From the NCBI GenBank assembly GCA_038380795.1, contig CM076260.1, positions 77,723,843 to 77,787,842 on the forward strand: a stretch of 64,000 nt of DNA, in the 5' to 3' direction. The stretch is from Pyrocephalus nanus (Eukaryota; Chordata; Aves; Passeriformes; Tyrannidae). Positions 39,141 through 50,925 of this stretch are shown one piece after another. A model generated the notes under the pieces. That model ran no database searches. It had not been told where the DNA came from and was given only the letters and a program-made list of their open reading frames with translations. Positions within the stretch are counted from its first letter, which is position 1. Every line of letters begins with the position of its first letter. Position numbers and translations under genes: made by a program.

Positions 39141-40581
39141 CTCAAGGTAGAGGCCAAGTGTAGATAAGACTAGTGAACAGTTTTGTTTGACAGGAGTTCA
39201 AGGAAAATTGGGAATTCTTCCTTTATAAACTCCCAAACTGTTCTATGGCCATGGCTCTTCTTACACTGCTTGATTTTATATGTTCTTTCTTGAGATATTT
39301 ATTCAGAAAGCACCTGGGAACAATTGCCACTCCTCTTCCATGCCTTTGCTATTTGAAAGGTTACTTTTCATAAGGGGGAAGAGAAGCCTTGTGGAAGCAA
39401 TGAACTGTTACTGTAAAAAAACTCTTTTCCTACAAAAATATGACCGCCAAAGTCTTAGATTTCAGCAGGGAAAAAAGTTACATATATGGGTAAAAAAAAA
39501 AAAAAAAAAAAGGCCAACCAACAAAAATGTGTGACCTATTTGCAAGGGCCTACTATGTACAGTTGCCTCACTGAGGAAAGAAAGGATTATGAAAGAAAGA
39601 AATGTTTTTTTGGAAGTTTACATATGAATCACGATAGTGACGAGAACTGGATATCTTCTTTTAAGAACTGTATCAGTGTAAACTTTCTTCAACATCTTGC
39701 CAGCATACCCAAATTTCAGAAAACAAAAAATTTAAAAATGCGTATAAATAAATCAATCTTTTCATCTTGCAAAAAATAAACCCAGACTTTCAATATGTGG
39801 TGTAGAAGAACTTATGTTCTAATTGTTGGTCCAATGTGTAACGTTGGAACTGAGTTATCTTAGCTTTAAGCAGATGAATATCAAGAAGCATATCTAGTAT
39901 TTTCAAGTTAGCCTTGAGACTAAATGCTATTTCACCAGTAATGTACAGAAAAGAAACAAAGTTTGTGTGAAACAAAAGGTGACAGAAACCTAGCAGAGAA
40001 CTGTACTGCCAGGGTCCCAGGAACTTAAAATGCAGAGCCTTTTGCTCAAGCAGTAAGGGGGAATCTAACCTTTGTGGAACTTCACTGACTTCAGGACAAT
40101 TTAAGTGCAAATCAAGCTTTTTATGTTCATGAAGTGTAGTTTTTATACAGAAGTTTCCAGTTTTATTGATGGGGATCTTCGATTCCTAATATTAGAAGTT
40201 ACTTTTCAGTTGAAACGTGTTGCCATTTTCAGGTTTCTTTTATGATTTGTTTTCAGAAAACCTGACAAACATGAATATATTTTTCATTTTTTATAACTGT
40301 AGCGTATTAATTAAGTAAACTTTTTAAAACAAGTGAGATTCTCTTAGTTGAGACCTCAACATAATTTAAACAGAGATTGTCTGTTCCAGTCTGTTCTGCT
40401 TTCCTACATAACTAGTAGTTGAACGTTGTAATTAAAATACTGTGATCTGATAATGTCGGGGTTTCTTAGGCCAGGAAGGAAGAATGAGAAAGCAAACAGA
40501 AATAATAAAAATAAGGGAAGAGATAATTATTCCGACTTAATTAGAGTGGGAAGGACATCATAAGGAAGTTGGCCTACTCAG

Positions 40582-40595
40582 CCACTAGATGGCAG
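40582..40595 (+). promoter_or_regulatory. CTCF-like motif
   Basis: CCACTAGATGGCAG fits the core of the vertebrate CTCF consensus (CCAC-N-AG-R-TGGCAG type). It sits in a non-repetitive block (about 40440-40670) with CpGs (GATAATGTCGGGG, TTATTCCGAC, GGGCGGTCC) that stand out from the AT-rich intron. Binding is inference. Confidence 0.5.
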
Positions 40596-43500
40596 TTAAG
40601 GAGTTTTGAATGGACTGCAAGGCACTTGTAAAACAACCCTGGGCGGTCCAGCAGACACCCTACAACGAGAATTCAATTTTTTTTTTTTTTTCCAATCAAA
40701 GTGGTGGGTTTCTGGTAGTCAATAACTTAGCCTATAAAAAGTGCTTACAATTGCTCTGTTTAATCTAAGCAAAATTTAGTAATTGGAACATTCTCCGAAG
40801 ATAATAGAACTCTGTCCTAAAAGTAATAAATAATAACACCCTCCTCCCTTCCCCCCCCGAAACATTAAAAGTTTAGAAAGCTCTATTTTGTCACAGTTGT
40901 TTTGTTTGTTTGTTTTTTAAACCAGTGAAGAGAAAACATTTGGTTTGGTCTACAAGCCTTGTGGATGACTGTCTTTGTAGTGATAATTAAAAAGTTTTAC
41001 TGCTGAATTACCATCATTTAAATAAAGAGGTCAGTTTTCTTTTGGATATGAAATTTATTTCTTCAACCAAAATCTTGAATCCATTTTCCATTTAGTTCTG
41101 ATTAAGGAGATGTTAAAAAGAAGAGGGAGATAAAAGTGCATTGGACATAATTAATTGACATATTATAGAATATAAATCACAGACCCCATATTTAAATAAA
41201 AATAAAGGAATGTAGTATGTCAAGCTGTGTGGTAGAAAAATAAAAGCAGTTAATTCTCAGAAGAAATGTTAGTATTTTGTATTATATCCAAACTTCACAA
41301 TACTTGGATTGACTTCTGTTGTGTTGCTTGAAGGCAGTGTTTGCCTTTTTAAAAGAAACGACACATTGGTATTATTTTCAGTGGAGGGACAATAGCACAT
41401 TTTCACATTCTTCCTCCTCATTGTGGTGAGACTAAAATTTGTTTTCTTCTAATCTGTAGTCTTCATGTGAATGTCAAGTTAATATCATGTTAATATCAAT
41501 ATACACAAAAGATCATAGCACAGTTCAGGTTTAAGTAGGCATTAGGAGGTCATTAGTAGACATTAGCGTCAGGTACAGACCCTTTCCCACCAGCACCTTC
41601 CTCCAAGCCAGGTTAGCTTAGATGTGTGGTGGTTTTTCTCAGGATTTAGCTCATCTTTGAGTATGGGTATATGGTAAAGCTGATAGGTACTTCCTGTTTC
41701 ACTTAGTGGTAAAATGGCAAGTCTTGCTATGTTTCTGATGTGTTGTTTCAATAACAGCTGAAGGAGATGAAAATGTGTGCTCTAAAAGCACATATTTCCT
41801 GTGAGTTACTCCTAATTCAAATATCACATACATTCAGGCATTGGTTAAAATTCTCAGGAAACTGCTGGTCAAGTTCTTGTGATTCATCTAGTGTCACAAC
41901 CTCTTCATCACAGGCTTTTATGAGAACATGGCAGAATATAATATAAATTTTGCATCCTGTAATAATAATCAACCTTCTTCTCTTTCCATTTTGAGTATGC
42001 TTTATACTTACACAGAACCAGACAGGCGCTTTTTTGTCATTTTAGGTACAACTTCTTGGAAAAATAGCACCAACTTTAAGATTTGGGCATTTATAGTGTA
42101 TGAACAGTGTGCTTGCAAATTCCGTCCAGTGGAAGTTAATTTAGTATTTACAAACTACTTCTGTCACTGATGGGGGGAGGGGAAAGGAGAATGAGAGTAA
42201 AACTGAGAAACATATTTATTTTAACTAGAACTACTTGGTGATACTTAAAATCCTTGACTATAATATGAGAGACTTTCATCTCTTGAAAAAGAATTATGGG
42301 ATAGGGCTTGTGTAGAAAGAATTCCCTTTTGTGTGTGTGATTTTGACCACTAATATGTTTCTTCTCTTGCTTATTACAGTGAGCTTCTTGTAAAATAGTA
42401 CCAGAGTACTGTAACTTCTCTGAGGGAGCAGCAAATTGAAAAGCATGATAGTCATATACTTATGGAAAATTTTGTTTAAACTGTTTTCTCTCTTCTTCTT
42501 TGACTCCTCACTTGTTTTACTCATGGAAATAGATAAATTGAGAGAGTTCTCATGCCATCCATACGAGGCATACTCATACTGTGCATTCCTGGTTAGAGCA
42601 AAAAGTATATGAGCTGTATTCTTTAATTGTCAAAATTAAATTTGTTTTTTCTTAAATTTCTAAAACAGAAATACTATTTCAGATGAAAATCTGTAAACTC
42701 CCCTTCTTCCAAAACATGATTTATAATGGAAGTTTCATTATTTACATATGAAATTTCTCTTTTGGAGCGAGGTGAAACCAAAGAGATTTTTTTATGTTAA
42801 ATGGTAGCATACTAGACTTGGAGTATGTGGAATATTTTTGCTTCTATAGTATTTACCTTTCAAGTTTTTTAAAAAGAATTCTACAGAGATTGAAGGGAAC
42901 AGATAAAGAAATTACATTAGACACAGGAGAGCAGTATGTAAGAGTGTATGTATGTAAGTTTGTGTGCATATGTGCATGCCAAAAGAAAGTTTCTTATTGT
43001 GACATTCCTAGCAGGACATCTCATTCGTCAAGTGGACTTAAAATATATGAGAGACTTCATGCTATTCTCTTGGCATTAAAGATCAGGTGCTACCTTTTAT
43101 TAGTGTTGATCCTGAGAATTTCCACAGGACCCTTTATGTAGCAGGGAGATAAGAAATGGTTTTCTTAGAAAAAAATAAATATTTCTTTTACTTAGAAATA
43201 TCCTAAATAATTTTAAAACAAAATAAACAATCATAATCATGATTTATTGCCATACCTGAATGAGAACTTAAAGGTAAAGCTGAGGATAATTTTAACTCCT
43301 TGGATATAGAACAGACTAACAAGCATATCTTCTACTCTACAAGTATCTTCTGTTTACATTTTGATCAAAAGATCGTTATCACTAGGTTTTCCATTTTAAA
43401 TTCATATAAATAAATAAAAAGAGTAAAATCATTTGTTTTCCTTTTCTGTTTTCCTTTTTCCATTTTTGAATACATGTTTTTCTTTGTATTTATTCTTTAG

Positions 43501-46432
43501 AGAATAAGCCCAAAACCATTGATAAAAATTGTTACATATTCCTGAATGTTTAGTTGCTTTTTGCTATCAATATTCAACTTTTCCTCAAAAGAGACATTAT
43601 TTTTTTTTTCTAATGCCCATGATATCGAAGAGGTTTTATGTAAGCCTTCAAAACCTAAAGTTTGGTTTTGTTTACTTGGTTATGATTGACTTTATTTAAG
43701 GTTCTTTCACCAAAAATGATACAGCCTTAGTTTTAACATAGCCTTCACACTTAGTTAGAGAAGGTGATTGACTTCCAGGCCCCTACCTACAGCATGTTCA
43801 TGGATGCTTTTGTGAAGGCTCTGTTTCCATTTCTCCATCCTTCTTCTGCTGTGAGAAGTAGGCTCATGTTTCAGGCTAGAGAAGGCTAATTATCCCTTTC
43901 TACAAAGATTTCTTCTTCCTGCGGATATTTTTTGCTGCTTACTCCCTGCTGGAAGCCTGAAACAAAAGCAACATGTAAACCTCCCATTTTGTGGTCTGGC
44001 TGAACTCTTGGATAAAAAGGGCAAGTACTGTGTAGAAGTATCATGCTCTGGACAGTTGCTTATCAGGATGTGGCAAAGTTCACCTGGAAAATTATTATCT
44101 TTTTTGATCTCCACTACTGGAGATTAAAGGCATTCCAAGTCCTTCAGATTGAGATTATTAATGTCCACATTTTAGGTCATAGAACCCTTACTGTTATATC
44201 TTGTATAAAAACTAGTAGGGGTTTTGTATACAAAACACACAGAAATAACAATAGAATGAGTTAATTTACACAGTGACTGCTTTCCAGGTTGCTGTTCAGT
44301 TCCAAGCTGAATTGAAAATCAGGAAAAGGCCTGGTGTGAAAAGGTCAACACCTTTTTCTAGTATGTCAATGCAGTAATGGTTGAGGTATGCTAGATTTTA
44401 CTTTGTGTTTTTAGAGAATGAGATGGATGGTTGCCTTGGCCTGGATACACAGGAAAACTAACCAAACATTTTAGATTCATAGTTTAAATACTTTAGAACA
44501 AACACAGGCAATGGAAAAAAGTAAGTGATCCATCATGTGATAGGCATTTCAATAAACTGCCTAAATATGGAGGAGAAAATAAATTCAGACAGGTTTTATC
44601 CCAATTTTTAAGGAAATCTGTGACTCTCAGGGTACCTGTTGCTTATTGGATTGCTGACGTAGCTGGCTAGGTTTAAGTTAGCTCTTCATCTGCACAGCTA
44701 TTCATACTCTAGCAGTCTCTTTGCAGTCCACACCACAACATGTAGAAAACACCATAAACAGGTAAAAATAAGGTTATATTGAAATTAATAAAGTTCAACT
44801 TTTTTTTTTTCCTTTCAGTGCCCATTCTTATCTACATACTTGTTTTACACAGGATGAGTGATAGAACAGTTAAACCAGTTTCTGGGCTAGAAGAAGCAGT
44901 GTGGAGGGATAAGCCTTTTTTCAGGTCTTGTTTACTGCTGTAATGTTTTACGTCTCTCTAATAGTGAAATTTTATCTATGCTAGAACAGAAACCTTCAAG
45001 ACTTGAGAGGGGCTTTTTGGCTTGCTTTGGTTTGGGTTTTTGTTTTTTTTTGCAGGGGAGTGGATTTTTTTTTTTTCTTGGTTGGTTGTGTTTTTTTTAA
45101 ACTAAAACAGGTCTAAAATTTTCCAGACAGTCAGGCTGAAAAAAATTATTTGTCCAGGCTAAAAGTAACATTACTGAAGAATACGGTCATTATACTTGAC
45201 TTCTGTGTATCTTCTAAGGTGGTCAGTGGTTCTGTGAGATTTTGTCTTGTCTTGTCTGTAGTCTACAAAAACTCTTTTTAGGTTCCTGTTGTAGCAAAAT
45301 GCGGGGATAACCTAGGGTTTCATTTCAGCAAAGTTAAGAGCTACAATTTATAGAGAGAAACACCAAAGATTGAAAGAGTTATCTCAAACTGATTTGGAGT
45401 TTTTATTATTTATTAAAATGGGTACTATAAAGAACTGATATCCTCCAAAATGCACTTAGCCCAGGGATAAGGAACTAAAACTGTTCAGGAACAGAAACTT
45501 CAAGAATCTAATCTGAACAAAGTTCTTTTTCCTCTGACCTCCAGCTTTAAAAGTTTGCGTTTGCAGTGCATATATCTTTCTTCGAGGGTGTATGTTCCCA
45601 GCTAAGACTGTGGGTTTTTATTTGAACTATTTGAATTTCAATGATTATTGATTTCTGCATGTAATGGTTTGTTTTGGGATTTTTTGGTCACCTATGATAG
45701 GTTATGGCAAAACCACCTGGTTGATTAGACATGCTTCAGCTCTTTTTAGTTTAGGAATAGTTACACAGTCCTGATGCCAGCACAGTGCAGGCTGGTGTAA
45801 TCCATCTCTTGCAGTGTGTTACTGAGTGGGAGATTCTCTGACATCCATCAAGTAAAGTTTATGAGTTCAGGCAGGGCAATGCACGACAGTGTTTTTGTTT
45901 CAGGGCTTGCTTGCTCATTGCTATACTGCGGAGCTGTGCATCATGTTTCCTTGTGCTTGTAGGAAGAAACATGGACTTTTATCAAAACGTGTATCCTTTA
46001 TTACCATATGTACAACTTCAATAAAGTAGCAAGTTCTCACAAAAAGGTAGTCTGAGGAAGAAACCAGTATCCGATATTCATTCTACTCTTCAGCAGTTCT
46101 CCCTGATGCTATTGGCAAGTTTGCCAACTTTTGACTCGACTTCAACTGCTCTAAAACTAAAATGTTGCCATGGGCTAAGTGATATGTGAGAATTAATTAG
46201 ATGGATGCTATTTTGTTTGAATGCAAATCAAGTCTACACCAGTACTTCTCATTTGACAATCACTGTAGCACTAAAAATGCCTGTTAAATGTTGTGTCTCC
46301 TTTTCTTAAGGTTGATCTGCAGTTACAAGAAGTAGCTTTGAAAATGAGACAGCTTTAAAGAGAGAAACCTGAATAGAGATCACATTTCTCTGACTGAATT
46401 AAATTCTTACTGTGGCTCTACTTTGTGCCATT

Positions 46433-46486
46433 CGGTGAGCGTGCGCGTTCAAAAATGTTTCACTTCGCGTAGAAAAGAGGCATTCG
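46433..46486. promoter_or_regulatory. CpG cluster inside AT-rich intron (tentative regulatory patch)
   Basis: Seven CpG dinucleotides occur within 54 bp (46433, 46440, 46444, 46446, 46466, 46468, 46485), including GAGCGTGCGCG and TTCGCG, in an intron otherwise nearly free of CpG. The patch is too short for a CpG island. It may be a protected regulatory sequence or recently inserted DNA; nothing in it is recognisable as a transposon. Confidence 0.3.
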
Positions 46487-47584
46487 TTAACAAAGCAGTT
46501 GGAAAGAGCATCCTTTCAAGTAACTCTACACTGCTAGTACCACCAGGTATTCCCAGGTGTTCACTTCCTGGAAGACCTGGGGGGTCTTATTTCGATATCT
46601 TTATCCTATTTAACTGTATGCTTCTATTTTCTGAGTGTCCTTGCAACTAGGTTAACAGCATAGACTCTGATTCATGAATTCTGAGGTAAAGAAACTAAAA
46701 GGATAAGGTTTTTAAAAATAATCAATCCAAATATAATCCTATTGTCTAAATATGAATTCCACCCAGAGAGGTAATTTCACAACAGTTAAGTGACAAATTG
46801 CTGAAAATGAACAAACCGCTCATGCAACTTTTTGGCTTGTAATAGTATAAGGTATTAACTTGTAAAATTGAACTGTAATATGCCTTTATTTTTCAAATAT
46901 TCCATAATTACTGATTAGAACTGTCATTATGTTTATTTTCAAAGAAAAATATATATTATGGCTATTTGTAACTTATAGAAATGAATGAAAGCTGAGATAT
47001 AGGTAAATGTATAATACTGATGCACATATATGTGTGTCTATACATACCTATAGACTAGGACTAACTTTGAGACGTGGGGTTTTTCTGCTTGGAAATTCAG
47101 TCGTAGAATGGTCTGTAGGTTTCAGTCACTCATCTGATAAACTAGCTTGTCAGATGCCAGAGGGGAGACAGCTGTAATCTGATCTTTATCATGTTTGAAG
47201 ATTCTAGACACATTCTATCTATGTAGATCAGCTTTATGCTGGACATTTGATACACACATGTGGAGAACATGACAAGATTGGAATGAATTGGATGTAATTG
47301 GCTTTTGGTACACGTGAAGATCAAAGTGTGCAACCTTTAGCCAGTAAAGCCAATATTCCCAGATCAGTGTGCGCAGGTTGCACTTATCAGTGCAACACAA
47401 GGAGGACATCAGTCCCAGATTCAGCATCCAACTCATTGCACATGGAACATATACAACCTGGTTGAGAAATGCTGGGTTCTATAGCCATACGCCTCTGAAA
47501 TTTTTTTTCCTGCTCACTCTTTCATACTCAAGTCACCTGGATAAAGCAAGGGTTAAGCATCCACCTTTCTTTCTTCCTTTACAG

Positions 47585-47617
47585 AAAGAAGACTGTCCCA
47601 CAGTACCTGGGTCTTGG
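47585..47617 (+). other. FMN2: Possible cassette microexon (33 nt, phase 0)
   Basis: A strong polypyrimidine acceptor (ACCTTTCTTTCTTCCTTTACAG) is followed after exactly 33 nt by a good donor (TTGG|GTAAGA). Exon 4 ends and exon 5 begins in phase 0, and the 33 nt would add 11 in-frame residues, KEDCPTVPGSW, with no stop. I do not know such an exon in FMN2, and pseudo-exons of this kind arise by chance in long introns, so this is only a candidate. Confidence 0.25.
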
Positions 47618-48067
47618 GTAAGAACTCTAGGCAAGACAGTTTCCTCATAAGTCTTTTAAACCCTGTAGGTTTCTGCTGTGGAATTGTCCCCTGGATTGAA
47701 AATTAAACGTGTTTTCATTGTGTGTGGTTTTATTAATATCAGTCTTCTGGTCCTTGTCAAGAGCTTTTGACCATCTTTTACATGTATGAAAAATTAAGTA
47801 ATCCCTTGCTTACTCTTCTAAGAAAATATGATTTTCTTTTCCAATTGGATTTATATATAATTTAAATTTCCTTTCATGTTGAGGATAGTGGAAGCATTCT
47901 GTGACTTACATTTGTTTGATATAGTCCTTTCTGATCCAGGGGTAGACTTTAAACTAGGAGAAAGGCAGAAATTTAATTAAACTGCTCTGAGTGCATCTAA
48001 ATAGTCAACATTATTATCTAAATCTCTCTGTCGAAATTACTGAAACACAGAGATACTGGTGCCTTGA

Positions 48068-48222
48068 TTGTTTTGGGTGGGTTTTTTTTATTTGCTTTGT
48101 TTTGGGTTTTGTTTGGTTTGGTTTTGTATTTTGTTTTTGGGGGTGTTTTAGGTTGGTTGGTTTTTTGTTTGTTTTGTTGTTCTTGTTTTTTTTTTTTCTT
48201 TTAGTTTCTTTGGTTTTTAATC
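48068..48222. repeat. T/G-rich low-complexity tract
   Basis: This is a run of irregular TTTTGG, GTTTTG and TTGGTTGG units ending in poly-T. It produces hydrophobic Phe/Gly/Val-rich and Lys/Asn/Gln-rich spurious frames on the two strands. A similar tract lies at 45020-45105. It is simple sequence only. Confidence 0.85.
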
Positions 48223-50925
48223 CAAATAAATTAAAGTACATCCATTTCCTCTGAATAAATATATCTTCATTCACATCTCAGTCTTGTTTGTTCATAATAT
48301 GCTGTGTGTGTGAAAACCTGGATATGTTGGTGATTATTAGGCACAACACAGTAGGAAATCACCAGGTTGTTTGAAATGCCATGTCTCAAGGACAACAGAA
48401 AAACAGTTTCTTAGGGCATGGGGTAAACAGTCCTTTTAATTAATCAGTACACGTTCATTTCTTTTCTGAACTGCTAATTCATCTCTCTTGATTGCCCATT
48501 TTTTGAAACTTTAAAAAATACTTGTTTTCTTGAAAGAAATTTAATTATTTGCGGGGTAAATTGTCTTGTAGAACAGTGAATTCTAGATTTTTCCTGTAGT
48601 TAAAGTAGAATTTCAGTATTCAAGAATTACTACTTTCTCCTTGTTAAATGTTGAATCCAACCTCCTGAGTAAATGAGTTTATAAAACAGTGAACTGTTCT
48701 GAGATCAGCCATCATTAAGGCAAATCTCTTTAGAGCCACTGAATATTGTGCTTAATCCTGTTGGCTTCAGTTTGTTTATGGCAGAAACAAATTCGCTGTA
48801 TCTCTCATAAAACCCTTGCTGGAGTGTTCTTACAGTGTAAAAGGGGAGCTTAGGAGAATTACAGTCTAGGGAAACTGGATTTGATCTCAACTTAAAACCA
48901 GTGTGTGGCCTTAATAATCCTAGCAACACAGTCCCTTTGATAATGTTGCTTTTTGAAGAACTGATAGGCCTTATTGCATTTGCAGGTGACTGGTAGGGGG
49001 ATAAGAGTAGATGAAACAAAAGGATAACAGAATATTGTATTTCTCCGTTATTAAGAAATTCTTTAACAAAACTGTTGCTGCTATGATGTATTGAGTTATT
49101 AAAGGAAACTGAATGGACTGAAGCACCATCAGTAATTTGTAGTAGAAATGTCTTTTTCACCTTTTTTGCCTTCTAATTGTACTGGTTTTTAATATGTCTA
49201 CTGTGGTAATTCCTTCAGTACTAATTTTTTTTATGTTCCTTTCTCTTTTTCACATTTTTCTTCAACCTTTGGTGGGGAGAACTAGTTATCATTCATAACT
49301 TTTGGTTCAAACTGCTGTTCCAGAAAGTTCAAACAATGTAGGGGATTGTAAGTTTTGATAAATGTGCTTCAAAATCAAACAATAGTTGTTTTAAATGTAG
49401 TAGTTGTTGTTTTACTTCTGAGATTGCTTTAAGACAGCTAAGAAACTCAAAGATAAATAAAAAAATTTGTCTGAAAATGAATTCTTTACAGAAATATTTT
49501 TTTTAAGTATTAATGAACATACATTTTAATAATGGTCCCCAGCTGGAAGTTATAACTTCATTTTCCCAAAAGAAAAATTACTTTTAAATGTTTCATGTGT
49601 AAAAGGAGAAGAAAAACATCCTTCTGAAATAAATCAAGGCAATTTGTTAAATCAAGTATTGTATGTTTATTTGCAGGCTTCTTTACAAAACCTATAATCT
49701 GAATACTTGAAATATTTCCAATGAAGTAAGCCTACAGTCTCATCCAAGATGCATATGGTTTTATAAAAGGCAATATAAGGCACTAAACAACAGTTTTGCT
49801 GTAACCACTTGGGAAACCTGTTGCATGACCAAATTAATTCAACTAAATGCTTGAAGTGCTGACCAATATTCCAAATATAACGAGAAAACAAAAGTAATTA
49901 AAAGTAAATGTGTCCAGCTAGAAAAGGTTTCTTTATGAGAAGATTTTGTGTTGTAAATTCATGTCTGTTCTATCTCCTGTTCTATTTTCCTGAATAAGCA
50001 AAAATGGCTGTTTTTGGACTAGGTTGCTTCTATTGGTACCATTTGATAAAAGCACATAACCATTAAATTCAGTACAGTTTGTTATTGGTACTTATTTTAA
50101 AATGTAGGACTTACTGTGCCTTTTAAGGTTAATGTTTCGTTTACTCAGTCTGCAGCAAGCAGGATCAGAGGCTTCAGAGAAAGAGATAAAAAAATCTAAA
50201 AACTGTCAAATCCAGAATAACTGTTTCAGACAGGAAGCTTTTCTAATGTTTTTCACAGTCCGTCACTTGGCAGGTCACTTTGAGTTGGTAGGAAAGTTCT
50301 GCCTTAGTTTTGTCTTACTTCTTTTCCTCTCCAATAATGCTGATTGGAGAAAAGTGTAATTATTCTGTTCCGAGGCTAGCTCTTTTCCAAAAGGGAACAT
50401 TTGTTGTGTTCTGCATTCCTTATCTGTGTTGTATTATTGTGTTGTATTGAAATCCAATGCTCAATGCTATGTAGAGTCTGTTTATGCATGGTGCATCACT
50501 TTGAAGAAACACTGAACGTATTTGCAGTTAACAGAGTTAAAGTAATGCAGAGCCCTCCCACCACTGTGTCTGCATAGCCGTGTGTATACAAATGCTTGCT
50601 GTACTTGTGATCACCAGTTGGTCAGTGTATGTGCAGGGAAGGAGGCGTTGCTACTGCTTTTTGGTTTTGACAAATATAATCATGGTCTAAAATATGCTTG
50701 TTCTAGTGAAGGTAGTGTCATACTGAAGCAAGTAATTTTCCTGAACTGTCTTCTTCCAGTTAAAATGTAGCTAGCTAAGATTATCTAACACTTTTTAAAG
50801 GCTTGTCATAACTGGCTTATTTTTGAACCTCTGGAATACCAGTATTCTCGACCTAAATTTAATTTTTTATATATTGATGAATTTTATCCTTTTTTTTTGT
50901 GCTTATTATTTGTTTTCTTTGAAAG

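Larger units (their letters stand above)
35054..50925 (+). other. FMN2: FMN2 intron 4
   Basis: This is a 15.9 kb intron from donor GTAAGA to acceptor TTTCTTTGAAAG. Contents: a (TTTG)n repeat at 35841-35866, a G-run at 37930-37939, a 16-bp direct repeat at 39105-39140, poly-A at 39491-39510, a CTCF-like site at 40582-40595, T/G-rich tracts at 45020-45105 and 48068-48222, a CpG cluster at 46433-46486 and a possible cassette microexon at 47585-47617. No transposon copy of any size and no gene was recognised. Confidence 0.85.

Noticed and set aside
47991..48274. Phe/Gly/Val-rich plus-strand frame that looks like a membrane protein, and Lys/Asn-rich minus-strand frame
   Set aside because: Both are translations of the T/G-rich low-complexity tract.
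48705..49160. 151-codon minus-strand open frame in intron 4
   Set aside because: No recognisable domain or repeat similarity. In AT-rich intron sequence of this length such a frame is compatible with chance.
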